DNA from: Glandiceps talaboti
Lineage: Eukaryota > Hemichordata > Enteropneusta > Spengelidae
Length of the DNA: 64,000 nucleotides
Assembly (NCBI RefSeq): GCF_964340395.1
Contig: NC_135562.1
Location: forward strand, 10,507,634-10,571,633
Reading direction: 5' to 3'
Below are positions 23,392 to 35,539 of this stretch, in pieces (the stretch's first letter is position 1; every line of letters begins with the position of its first letter). Position numbers and translations under genes: made by a program. The notes under the pieces are model-generated. The model saw nothing but the letters and a program-made list of their open reading frames with translations, was not told where the DNA came from and made no database searches.

Positions 23392-24815
23392 CGTAATAGG
23401 CTGTCCATGTCGTAGGAGCAGTGTCACAGCACAACTATATTCATACTGTACTCAAAGTCTATAACACTTAACGACATTGTAATTTTTTATCACTTTCTTT
23501 AGATTATTGCTTTATATATTACTTGTAGTACATATTAGTTGAAATCCACCTGTTTCATTTCGTTTTACTTTACTACATTATTTCATCTGATACGAGATTT
23601 TATTAAGACAGTATTACTATAGCGAAAATTCTTCTATTTCTCAAAGTGACGACATTTTAAAAGAAATATTTGCATTTAGGGGTACAAATAGATCCATTAA
23701 AAGTAAATTGGATTTTTCAGGATGAGAACTAAAAAAGCTCACTCCCAAAGTAAAAGAATTTAGTTTGTTATCCCACATTGAACTATTGATCTTGCACCTA
23801 AGACTCCTACAATCCATATTACACAGAGTAAAATATAACATTGAATAGGGATATCGATACTATGCTCTACAGTACAACCGGTCAACCCATCATCGTGATC
23901 TAAGTACCGTACAATTATTACATCAAGCATGACTCTATAATGATATTGCCCGTTATACTTCGTAAACTCCCTGGGCAGCATACCTTGCCTGATGCTACTA
24001 ATAGCTTAGAATTTCGTCTGTGTAATGAATTTATAAATTAATTTCACTGTGGATGAGTGAAATTCATGGCAGTAGTAATCAAATGAAGCAACTAGGACAA
24101 AATCAGCCTCGCTTTTGGAGACTTTGAAGATAAACAGACAGAATGTGCATTTTTTTTTTTTTTTACAAACATGGCCATTATTTTGCCATAAGGTCGACTA
24201 GAAATGCATATCTGCTAGTGTTTGACATTTGTGCTAGGTTTGATTGAAAATGAACCATGGGTGTCAGAGATATGGCTGACCTTGGACATACAGATAGGTG
24301 TACAGACAGATATGGGTCATTCTTATAAAAGCCCCCTTGTGACTGTACTTGGGAGCTAAAGAAATCTATTGGTTCATGGAAACAAAAGGAATGCTCAAAA
24401 AAAAGGCAGAATTAGGTGGGGATTGAGGTTACCAGATGGCAAATGGCCAAGGGGTAACACATATCTGTTATTCATTCCTATACTTGATCCAACATAACTA
24501 TCTTCAATATTGAGTTAAACTACATGATTGGGTTACATGCAAGGTGGCATCAAATGAAGATACAGGGCATACAATATATCATTATTATGGTCACTTTATT
24601 TTATATAGACACAAATATAGACAAAAATGTCAACGTATAGCGCTGGATAAAATGTGAACACAATAACACATAATTTCATATAAGAGCTACTTATATTGTT
24701 ACACTGTAAAACTGGTCAATCACAGTTTTGTTTTATGGTAAATTACAGTAGTGGTCGGAATATGAATTAAACACTACTTCATTGTCAACACTGCCCTTGA
24801 GTACACAACTCTGCC
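23392..24815. other. Non-coding, nothing recognised
   Basis: AT-rich, with a T13-16 run near 24152. A minus-strand AATAAAGTG near 24598 could be a 3' end signal, but no coding exon is seen above it. Confidence 0.35.
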
Positions 24816-24942
24816 AGAATAACAGCACTGTATTTGCAATACAAGATTCAACCAGTGTGATGGCATTACTTTTGCATTAGAAGATTCTACCAGTGTGACA
24901 GCATTACATTTGCAGTACAAGATTCGGCCAGCGTAATCTGTC
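24816..24942. repeat. Minisatellite, about 48 bp x 3
   Basis: Three diverged copies of a unit like ACAGCATTACATTTGCAGTA followed by CAAGATTC and ACCAGTGTG. Confidence 0.8.
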
Positions 24943-25032
24943 ATGCGCCACAAACAAACGAGCCTTTTCAGGACTAGCATTGTTTTCTTAGAATTATAGA
25001 AACCACAGCTTTGATCAATAACCAACTTACAC

Positions 25033-25265
25033 TTTAAACTGAGCTTGCTGAAATGCAAAGAACTGTGAGATATCAGCTTGAATTTTGTAGTTGTAATTAC
25101 ATTTACTCTGGAGTGATCAGACATGAATTGTCTCCCAAGGGTATTGATTACAAAGACTTGCTTATTTGTGGCTACAAGCAATGTGGCAGGTTGTTTACAA
25201 GTGATGAATTCATGTTTATCAATCAAATTATTCCCATGATGCAACATTCAAGATGGCTGATGCAA
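25033..25265 (+). mobile_element. Degenerate MITE, TAGGNNACTTGC family, copy 3
   Basis: Matches 41285-41553 loosely: TGAGCTTGCTGAAATGCAAAG, CTTATTTGTGGCTACAAGCA and CCCATGATGCAACATTCAAG followed by ATGGC occur in the same order. The ends are eroded. The 78-codon frame across it is repeat-derived. Confidence 0.65.
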
Positions 25266-26794
25266 ATGTTGTACAGAATACAGCATTAGATATATACTGT
25301 CTTATTATATACATGTGAAAACATAGTTTCATCTACAATAAAGTTCAAATATTGATGTCAACACCAACATGAGACTTTAAGCTCCATTTAAGGACTAAAA
25401 TTGCATGGAAATAAAACTGTGAGTTATGGGTAATAAGCTTTACAGTGACACAACTTTTATTACATCACTCACTTCACTTGGACAACATAGTTATTACAAG
25501 CAATACATCAAGATAAAGAGAATGTCTGCTAGTACAGTATAGCAGACTGTATATAATGCACAAAGTTTAAGCAAAAATACATATATAAGATTTGAATAAA
25601 GTTCTCTGGTCTCACATACTTTTCAGTCATACTCTATACTTAGTAGTACATTGACATGTAAGTAGAAACGTCATTTCATTGTTAATAACTTTTTATGAAC
25701 ATTAATTCTGATGTTGATTTACAAAATAGAGCTTTTATCATGTTAGATCTTTTGTTTATTTTTGTCTGTCTTAATTTTTATTTAAACTTCTTTTGTAAAT
25801 TGTTCTTATCTTGCAAAGTTAAGTTTGTAACTGGAGAGTTGTTTTGTTCATTACAGCAGTTCGCATTGATGTACAAAAAGATGCAACATCTTGTCGATCA
25901 ATTTTAATCATACAGCATAGCTATGCTTTGAGTCATTGCATGCTCTAGCATTCTACTTTGTTTTGCCGTGAGAGGTGTCATTCCCAAAGCTACAATAAAA
26001 CAGTTTTTTTAAGACATTCAAGTTTGACAAAGTGGAAGCTGAAATATTTCATAATTACACCAGCTATATGTATACCATAGTCCCCTAGCATAAAAGATAA
26101 ATACTCAATGTTATGAAGTTGATGTTCCACTTTCATCATCAGTACACAAAATTTCAGCATTTGATACAGAAAACATTTTATGAAATGTTGAAGACTTTTG
26201 TTCAAAAACTGTATCAAACTGAGATATTGACATGTTCTTTTCCTTAGAAAGTGTAGCAGATGAGAATCTGTTTACAAGACTCCATATGTGCACTTTTAGA
26301 AACGTGTCTACAATATGTCTGAATCAGAACATGTTCTTGTAGTGATGTCAGTAGATTACAAATTTGGATTGGCAATTTTTTTCCTGCTGTTCACTTCAAT
26401 TTGTCTATGATTTATCTAAGACGTTTGAAAGAAAATACTGTTCCCAAACCTTTTAACCTACATCAGCACAAAGATGTACATCTTATCTGCCTTACTGTGC
26501 TCATAGGGATTATCCTATACTTGCATGCAGACAGTCAACTGTATGACAGATACAAGCATAAATTTCAAGTTACAAGTAAGTCAATAGAATGAGACAGTTT
26601 ACAGCATTGTTTTCGTCATCAGATTTTACACTAAAAGTTGTGTAAATTCCAGTGCTTTCCAGGTGCCAGCACTTTCCTATGACAATTTCAAACCAATATC
26701 ATTATTTCTACATTGCACTGTGCTTTTACTTTTTCAAAAACTACTGTACAGTTTTCTGAATTTTTAACATTTATATTCCAAATACCAAATCAAA
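25266..26794. other. Non-coding, nothing recognised
   Basis: AT-rich intergenic sequence with no supported exon on either strand. Confidence 0.35.
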
Positions 26795-27080
26795 CACAAT
26801 CCAAACCATTCTCTAGGTCAGTTTTACAAGAATTTCAAAGAATAAATATAACTTTTCCCGGAAAATTCTTGACAAAGAGTCAAGCATGGACAACCATTCC
26901 CTTGGTCAGTTTTACAAGAATTTCAGAGAATAAATATAACTTTTCCCGGAAATTTCCAGAGTTGTACAAAGAGTCAAACACAATACAACGCATGGACAAT
27001 CATTCTCTAGGTCAGTTTACAAGAATTTCAGAGACTAAATATAACTTTTCCCGGAAATTTCCAGGGTTGTACAAACCTGG
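26795..27080. repeat. Minisatellite, 88-106 bp x 3
   Basis: Three copies, with GGTCAGTTTTACAAGAATTT starting at about 26816, 26904 and 27010, each running through AATATAACTTTTCCCGGAAA. The 145-codon frame across them is due to the repeat. Confidence 0.9.
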
Positions 27081-27322
27081 AAGACAGCACTATGTGAAAA
27101 TTGAGTTGCGAAGACTGAGTATTCATAAATTACTTCTGAAACTGTGTTGACAGAACAGAGGAATTTCTTTTCTCATAATTTTACTTATCTTAGATATGTT
27201 GTTTTAAATCATTCCCAAAACTTTGGTTTTTCTACAAAACTGTCATATGTGTCATAAAAGGTCATACATTATTATAAAATATTGTCATTTCAAAATATAC
27301 ATCTTGCACATAAACATTTGCA

Positions 27323-27371
27323 GGTCAAGGGTCACATGTGGGTCAAGGGTCACATGTGGGTCAAGGGTCAC
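27323..27371. repeat. Minisatellite, 18 bp x 2.7
   Basis: GGTCAAGGGTCACATGTG repeated. GGTCAAGGGTCA resembles a DR1-type nuclear-receptor direct repeat, though in a simple repeat this may mean nothing. Confidence 0.95.
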
Positions 27372-28171
27372 CTAGAGGCCTTAAGTCATCTGTTGGTCAG
27401 CTGGGATAAAAAATCACACAAAAAATCACATGTGCCCCATGATGACTTCCTATACTCTTTGACATTCTGGTTCAAATTGGCAAAAGCTTTCAAGGGTGGA
27501 ATTGTAATGCGTCAACATACACTCAAATCAACATTTTTATCAAGACTTACTACTTCCCCATACAATCTGATTAAACTCTGATGAAGCAGTAGACGTGATT
27601 TGCGTTCTTTATCCTCCCTTTGTAGAAGTTCATTTCCTCACTTGTAAAACAAGTTCTGTACTTTCAGACAACAAACACTTGAAATTCAGTACAGAGATCT
27701 TCAGCTTTGTAAGGTTATTTGGACTTTTGTGGAAGAATGCATTATTCATATTCCACATAGCTGAAACCTGTTACACAAAGAGCAAACATAATTGAAGCCT
27801 GCTTCACCACCTGGTGGTACCCTTTGTTAAATCTTAGCGAGGAGAATCTTGCTTTTTAGCTATTTTTGTCCTTTGCATGCATTTGATTACATTTCTTTTC
27901 TTTTTTTAAAAACGTATGAGAAGGATCTTAAGATTGCAAAAGACAAGATAACCATAAGAGCACTTAATTCCTTCACCACCATGTTTCATCAAATTGATCT
28001 TCCCTGTTACAAATACAAAGAGATTCTGGTGAATGTGACATTATCACCAAATGTTTTCCCATAAACCCTTGCAGGACATCCACATGTGAAGTACAGTAGC
28101 ACTTCTTTACAAGATTTCAAAGTTGAATAAGTTACTGAGGTGCTATTTTATCACCCAAAATAATATATGTA
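27372..28171. other. Non-coding, nothing recognised
   Basis: No supported coding exon. Short frames only. Confidence 0.35.
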
Positions 28172-28652
28172 AGTTGATAGCAGTAATCAATACAAGTGTA
28201 CTAAAGGTAGAAATAAGTCTGACTGGACTTTTACTTTAGTTGAGAGCAGTAATCAATACAAGTGTACTAAAGGCAGAAATAAGTCTGACTGAACGTTTCC
28301 TTTAGTTGAGAGCAGTAATCAATACAAGTGTACTGAATGTAGAAGTAAGTCTGACTGGACTTTTCCTTTAGTTGATATCTGTAATCAATACAAGTGTACT
28401 AAAGGTAGAAGTAAGTCTGACTGGACTTTTCCTTTAGTTGATAGTAGTCAATACAAGTGTACTAAAGGTAGAAGTAAGTCTGACTGGACTTTTCCTTTAG
28501 TTGATAGTAGTCAATACAAGTGTACTAAAGGTAGAAGTAAGTCTGACTGGACTTTTCCTTTAGTTGATAGTAGTCAATACAAGTGTACTAAAGACAGAAA
28601 TAAGTCTCACTAGACTTTTCCTAAAATTGATAACAGTAATCAATACAAGTGC
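28172..28652. repeat. Minisatellite, 61-67 bp x about 8
   Basis: Units contain AGTAATCAATACAAGTGTAC, TAAAGGTAGAA(G/A)TAAGTCTG and ACTGGACTTTTCCTTTAGTT. The middle copies (about 28373-28560) are nearly identical and the flanking copies more diverged, as expected from unequal exchange. Confidence 0.95.
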
Positions 28653-29825
28653 TAGTTTTTCCTTTAAATCTTTGATCCTTAGATCAATGACACAAAGGTC
28701 AGGGTGATTTTCATTACACGACTTTTCAAAACCAAACCTCACTCTGAGAGGAATATAAGAAACTGATCTTTCACCTGATAACACATTTTTCACTGAATCT
28801 GTTATCTCTATGACATGACAACATCAACAGTACTTGGATCCCAAATGACAACTCTTCAATTTCATTTTTTCTACTTAATCATGGTATGACCAACCACAGC
28901 ATAGGTCTCAAGAGACAATCAAATTAGAAATAACATTGCCTTATCAATTCCCTATCTATTCATTTTCAGATGAAAAATGGGCTGTCAACAGCATGATAAA
29001 TGATATGGTAATTATAGCTGGTATTTGGCAATTATGGCAAGCCATTTTTTCCCTTCAAAATAGTAATATCAGCCGAGATGAATGTGCTTTGTGCAGAAAG
29101 GGGAAGTCATCAAAAGTACCATTCAGCCTCTTCAAAGCTATAGAACTCAACATTAGCAACCTCATCACGCCCGTCACATATAAAGAACTACAGTATATTA
29201 GTAAACATGGTATTCTTTTCATATCCTGCGCTTTAACAATATCAACCAACTATTTATTCCCATCTAATAAGCTCAACTATATTACCGAACTAGTCACACT
29301 CCTCGTATCTAAGGAACTACAGTTTTATTACAAATGTGTTATTTGCTCCATATATATATATCATAGTCAAGAATTTGATGTCAGTCGACTTGTTATTTAG
29401 TAACAAATGAATGGGATATTATTACCAAACTGGTCACTCTCTTCGCATCTAATGAACCAGTAAATTTGTTGTTCTTTCCTTACCTCATGAATTTGATGAC
29501 CAGATAACTATGCATTTGAAATCTAATGAATTTAATAACACCAAAGTAGTCAATCGAATCTGACTTTTTTTCTCAAATTTGTTATTTTCTCTGCATGCTA
29601 TGAATTTGACTACGTCAGTTAAGGGGGATATGCACAAAAGGAAGATTTGAAGGCTGACATATTTTCAAGTTACTATTTCCCAAAAATGAATAACATTTAC
29701 TCCATCAACCCATACATTTTCTGAAAGGTTTTTCTCTCCTCTTTAAGGCTATTGTGTTTTCTATTGCCAGTCAGCCACCTAATGAACTAAACTATAATAA
29801 ATCAGTCAATTAAATCTAAAATCTT
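28653..29825. other. Non-coding, nothing recognised
   Basis: A 154-codon frame at 28936-29400 (+) lacks any recognised domain and is uninterrupted probably by chance. Several loosely repeated ACTAATGAAC/AATGAATTTGA phrases occur. Confidence 0.35.
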
Positions 29826-30205
29826 AATTTTAATGAACCAGCCTCCCAATACCTAGGACCTTCTATCAGAATTATCAACAGTTAGACCTTAATGACAAGA
29901 TAATTTGACTTTCCTATTTTATTTGCTTTATTCAAAACATCTCCACTGTTCATTGATATAAACAAGTTTGCTATTTTCTCTGTACCTCATGAATGTCAGT
30001 AAACTTGTCATTCTGTTACTAATGAACACTATTATATTAATAAACCTGTCACTTTTTTGTAGCTAATGAACAAGCCTCCCAATACCTCAGACTTTCTATC
30101 ATATATTATGAACAGTTAGACCTTAATGACAAGATAATTTGACATTCCTAGTTTTTGTATTTGCATTGTTCAAAACATCTCCACTGTTGATTGATATTCA
30201 ATATT
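29826..30205. repeat. Direct duplication, about 135 bp, copies about 230 bp apart
   Basis: About 29830-29965 and 30062-30205 share TAATGAAC(C/A)AGCCTCCCAAT, AACAGTTAGACCTTAATGAC and AAAACATCTCCACTGTT in order. Confidence 0.85.
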
Positions 30206-30461
30206 GAATAACATGACTTTGTTGTTTATTGAGTCACCACATCTTTAAAGTACTGCTGTGGGGTAAATACCATGCTGTGTATACTAAAGATTAAATATCA
30301 TTGTCATGACAACGCTGGCACCTAATAATCCGATTACAGTTTATGTAACATGTTTGCGGGGGAGATTTTGATAACTGATAACCTCAGCTGATATTGGACA
30401 TCCTTATAAGAAGGATCTCAGCTGTACATGTTTTTATACTGGGATCTTGGCTGAAACCAAT

Positions 30462-31283
30462 ATGATTAAAATCAGATGTAGATGTCGGCTAATTGTTCAT
30501 TGCTATTTTACCTTCATTATTTTGCCTAAATTGACCTTCATGGTACGTTTACTTTTTTATCCTGATCACCCCCTCTACATCTGAACTGGTGCTCATGCCC
30601 ACACCGTTCTGCTAAGTGAGCCACATAGCCAGTCAGGTTGCGTCTTACTTGTCATGAGCATACACATTGAATATCAACAAACAACATGGTATTACTTGTG
30701 CACACAGGCAACTGACAACGTACGAAGTATTTCAACTGTAATAAAATTCAGTGATTGTATTACTATATATTTACGGTAATTAAAGAATTCTTGTTTAGAT
30801 GTACCTCTATGCATTTTGTCTTATGTACATGTTAGTTACATTGGAACACGTTTCCCAGGTAGTGTTCATGTTTACGTGTACACTTTCTCTGTAGTACGCT
30901 TCTTCTCAAACGTAAAGTAGTCATGAAGTATTGTACGATTCATAGAAATATTTGCCACAGTTGTGTTATATGAACTCAGAAATGGGGAAATGTTAGAAAT
31001 AATTTCTAAAAAACGTCCTTATCGTGAAAATTTCGGTCACTTCGCATTGCATTGCGTTGCATACACTATAAACTGTCTTCAGTAAGATGCAACCTGATTG
31101 GCTGTGTGGCTCACTTAGCAGAACGGTGTGGGCATGGGCGCCAGTACAGATGTAGAGGGGCGATCAGGATAAAAACGTAAACATGTACCATGAAGTTCAA
31201 TTCAGGCAAAATAACGAAGGTAAAATAACAATGAACGATTAGCCGACATCTACGTCAGATTTTAATCAGATTGGGCTGAAACC
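30462..31283. mobile_element. Complete TIR DNA element, about 0.82 kb, non-autonomous
   Basis: The terminal inverted repeats are about 185-200 bp (left about 30462-30650, right about 31082-31283) and start (A/C)TGATTAAAATC(A/T)GA. The inner parts share CCACACCGTTCTGCTAAGTG and CAGGTTGCGTCTTACT or their complements. The 430 bp core has no coding frame, so it would depend on a transposase elsewhere. The superfamily is not clear from the ends. It sits inside a host repeat with GGATCT(C/T)(A/G)GCTG units. GGCTGAAACCA lies on both sides; this may be a target duplication or only the host repeat. Confidence 0.85.
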
Positions 31284-31689
31284 AGATATGTTTATAAGAG
31301 AGATCTCGGCTGATACTACATATTTGATTACACATTGTGACAAAATTAGGAATGGTACAAATCTATATCTATGCAAAGGAGTGAACATGATAGCATGCCA
31401 ACAATACTGCTTGAAGGAAGATAAGATAAATAGACATCATTGACATTGGCCATTTCTGAAGGCTAAGTAAGTATATCGATATAACACATTCTGGTATTAC
31501 ATGGTTTGCAGAGAGTACATGTTGATGAACAGTTGCACAATGCCAATCAAAGTAAAGAGGCAAAATATAACACTTTTGGATAAATTCAACATCTGGCATA
31601 CTAGTACACCGGGGTATATACCATTTAGCTTATGTTGAGAAGCCTAGGCAAAATTACATGTCTAATTTGCATACTACTTAGCATATTAG

Positions 31690-31945
31690 CTACAGTGCAC
31701 CTGGGGAGACCAGGTCATGACTTCCCACGTTACCTATGGTGTAACTGGGGAGACCAGGTCACTGCTTACCACATTACCTGCTCTACACCTGGGAAGACCA
31801 GGTCACTGCTTAGCATATTACATGTGGTACACCTGGGAAGACCAGGTCACTACTTAGCATATACATGTGGTACACCTGGGAAGACCAGGTCACTACTTAG
31901 CATATTACCTGTGGTTCACCTGGGGAGACCAGGACATATTGCAGA
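31690..31945. repeat. Minisatellite, 42-48 bp x 6
   Basis: Each unit has ACCTGGG(G/A)AGACCAGGTCA, whose CCTGG...CCAGG ends can pair, followed by CT(G/A)CTTAGCATATTAC. Confidence 0.95.
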
Positions 31946-32549
31946 AAGTCAATTGAAGGAAACTGTTTGTAAAAATTCTCTATATAGTAGGCAAGACAAC
32001 TTCTTTTGAATATTCTGTACAAACCGAAAAAGGTCCAGTTGCTTAATTTCAAATACATTTTTGTGTCAATTGCCTTCCACATCACGTTTATACAAAGCAC
32101 ATTATAAATATAATATAGTTATGAAAATATCTGCGAGTTAAATTATCTATTGCACGTACATCTTTTATAAAGTAATATGATTTTATGCTATATGTTTCAT
32201 ATAGAATATCCCAATGGGTAATAGATTATTTCCACAGCCTGTCAAAAAACGACGGTTCATTGACTGAAACTCAATACATTCTGTCACAAATAAAGAAACC
32301 CAATATATCCCTCAAGGTGAAATCTACAACACTAGCACAACTTTGAAGGATTTACTGTACATGGAAGCCTTAAGGACATGATGACTCAACAAAATGAACC
32401 ACCAAGTATATCCAGATCTTGATGTTTAAGGATTTTCTATTTATAGTTGCTATGGCAACACCATGTCTCTTTTTTTCTCTGTGAGGCAACTTATTTGTAT
32501 AGACATGAATAGAGATGATGGTTTCAAATGTAAGCACATAAAACAGTGC
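31946..32549. other. Non-coding, possible RNF144 3' flank
   Basis: No exon seen. This lies downstream of the RNF144-like gene on the minus strand, but no convincing polyadenylation signal was found. Confidence 0.3.
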
Positions 32550-33275
32550 ATGTTGTCTTGGAAAGGTCAAATGTGTATGAGATGTACAGTGCGTTTGTTG
32601 GCACCGATTACACAGAAAGGTTGAATATGTAATAAGGTGTACAGTGCGTGTGTTGGCACCGATTACACAGAAAGGTTGAATATGTAATGAGGTGTACAGT
32701 GCGTTTGTTGGCACCGATTACACAGAAAGGTTGAATATGTAATGAGGTGTACAGTGCGTTTGTTGGCACCGATTACACAGAAAGGTTGAACGTGTAATGA
32801 GGTGTACAGTGCGTTTGTTAGCACTGATTACACAGAAAGGTTGAATATGTAATGAGGTGTACAGTGCGTTTGTTGGCACCGATTACACAGAAAGGTTGAA
32901 TATGTAATGAGGTGTACAGTGCGTTTGTTAGCACCGATTACACAGAAAGGTTGAATGTAATAACTTGTACAGTGCATGTGTTGGTACTGATTACATGGAA
33001 AGCTTGAATATATATATTGAAGTGTATGGTGCGTGTGTTGGTACTGATTACATGGAAAGCTTGAATACATATATTGAAGTGTATGGTACATGTGTTAGCA
33101 CTGATTACATGGAAGGTTGAATAAGTTATACAGTTACTTTGCGTGTGTTAGCACTGATTACATGGAAGGTTGAATACGAAATGCAGTTCATGTTGCATGT
33201 TGGTACACGCAGGTGGTTGAATATGTTATATGGTGTATAGTGTGCATATTGGCATTGATTACATGGATGCGTTGA
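32550..33275. repeat. Minisatellite, about 59 bp x 12
   Basis: Central units read GTGTACAGTGCGTTTGTTGG, CACCGATTACACAGAAAGG, TTGAATATGTAATGAG. Units at 32640-32940 are nearly identical; those after 32960 drift (ACATGGAAAGCTTGAATA). It lies less than 0.5 kb past the RNF144-like stop codon and may be in its 3' UTR. Confidence 0.97.
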
Positions 33276-33459
33276 AACATAAAAACTTGTTGTTTGACAT
33301 AGACTTGTAAATTGCAGTCACAATTTAGCGTATATCTCAAATCTAGATTTGTTTGTTATGTGAATAATTGTGTAAATGTCTATTCCAGGAATAGTCAAAA
33401 CGTGATGGAGGATGACTTAATAACAAACTTTCTTCATCATTATTCTCCTCTGCCATTGA

Positions 33460-33585
33460 TGTCATTGTGGTCATCGTCATCATAGTCGTCACTGCCACTG
33501 TCGTTGTCTTTAACGTCATCATCATCATCATCATCATAGTTACAAAGATAGACTTGGTACATGACAATCATCGTCATCATCGTAG
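33460..33585. repeat. (TCA/CGT)-rich simple repeat
   Basis: CATCATCATCATCATCAT with TCGTCAT and GTCACTGC variants. It gives Asp-, Met- or Ile-rich shadow frames on both strands. Confidence 0.9.
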
Positions 33586-33729
33586 TCATATCAGAAGCAC
33601 TGATTTCACCAGTATAAAGTTGCTGTTCTTCACAAAGCTTGTTCCTCTGTATAGTCAACAGCATTGTCAAAATATTCACCATTTACACAGAAAACACACA
33701 CAAAAAAAGTTGCCATACTAAATGAGTCA

Positions 33730-35347
33730 TCATGAAGGCAGACCCGAGATTCCGTCATCATCATCGTCACAACATCGACAAACTTTACACTTACAGCATA
33801 GAATACACGGTGCTGCTAACAGAAGGAATGGTGATGCTACTAGTAACAACACACCAAAACCAGCAAAGATACCAACCACCTACAAGAGAAAGTAAACATT
33901 TAAGGCTACACTAGCAGCAACTGGATTGTTTTTTTGAAAGTTTTTTTGTTAGATACAACAACTTACTCATAATATCGCACACTGAACAGTATTGAATCAC
34001 CTGTGGGTAAATATATTTTTTCAGCTATATACATGATAACTAAAATTGAATTGATTTTTGGGTTCACACCTAAGGCTTATGACTAAGTATTGAGGCATGG
34101 GAACCCACACATCCGCAACGTTTTTTGAAAGTTTTTTGTTAGGTACAATAACTTACTCATAATATCGTACACTGAACAGTATTGAATCACCTGTGGGTAA
34201 ATATATTTTTTCAGCTGTATACATGATAACTTAAATTGAATTGATTTTTGGGTTCACACCTAAAGCTTATGACTAAGTATTATGGCATGGGACCTCACAC
34301 ATCCATGAAATAGACGACTACTGCACTTTACACTTTACAAGTATTTAAGAATATTTACCTGTGTTCGATGCCAGATAACTGAGGCTCTGGAATGGCCTAG
34401 TTTATCTCTACATGGTCCTCTGTCATAGTGGCGTAGTAGGAAATCATCCTGCCAATAAATAACACAACACAACGCTTTAGTACATACATTGATTATCTGG
34501 TTACATTGATTGTGCGAGGCATTGTCACTTTTTTTATGTTTAGACTTGTTTTGTCTTTATTACATTTGAAATAACATTTTCATTATGAAATGGTGGAAAG
34601 GCATGTTGACCTCTTTAAATTTTGAGTTATTTTGCAGAACAAAGCTAAATACCACCGATGACACAGGATTTTTGGATGAGCAGATTTTCAGCACACCCGG
34701 GTACTGGTAAATCCTGGCTACAGTCAGGTGATAACCACCCCTGAGTATTTCATGCAAATGTCACACTTAAAATACCCTTCAACTAAGTAAGCAAAATAAA
34801 TGTGATCTTTACCATAGTTTACTTACACAATCCAGTGTCAACAATATCAATGGAACACAGTCTGTCTAGGTACAATATGTGTTACAACAATTTACAACTA
34901 CAAGTCAGTCTATTCATTACATGTACTTCTAAGAAAGCCCCAATACTTGTGTCTCTAAGGAAGCCAGACAGTACCAACAGAATACAAGCCAGAGTGGGTG
35001 CAACTTACAAAATTAATGTATCTTACAACAATGCCCATGTGTATCGATATATATGTACATCTATGAAACACCTTCGGTAATATTGCACTTTCAATGCTTA
35101 CATCCAAGAAAGCCTTACAATATTGACAAAATACAAGCCGAGTGGGTGCAACAATTCACTTATATATCTATGAAACACCTTTTGTGATACTGTACTTTCA
35201 TGTAATTAACCCCTAAATGCTTACATCTAAGGAGCTGGACAATATCAACAAAAAACACAGAGTGGGTAGAATCTGTCTTACAATGATTCACTTCTACATA
35301 TCAGAACACCACCATACTTACATCTAAGGAAGCCAGACAACCAACAG

Positions 35348-35399
<52 letters not shown>

Positions 35400-35483
35400 G
35401 GGTACAATCTGTCTCACAATGATTTACTTCTACATAACAGAACACCATCATACTTACATCTAAGGAAGCCAGACAACCAACAG

Positions 35484-35539
<56 letters not shown>

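Noticed and set aside
28936-29400. 154-codon frame
   Set aside because: No recognisable family, borderline length for AT-rich DNA, no splice support.
28172-33275. Regular repeat arrays as possible CRISPR
   Set aside because: Units are contiguous and diverge along their whole length, with no constant repeat and variable spacers, and the DNA is animal.
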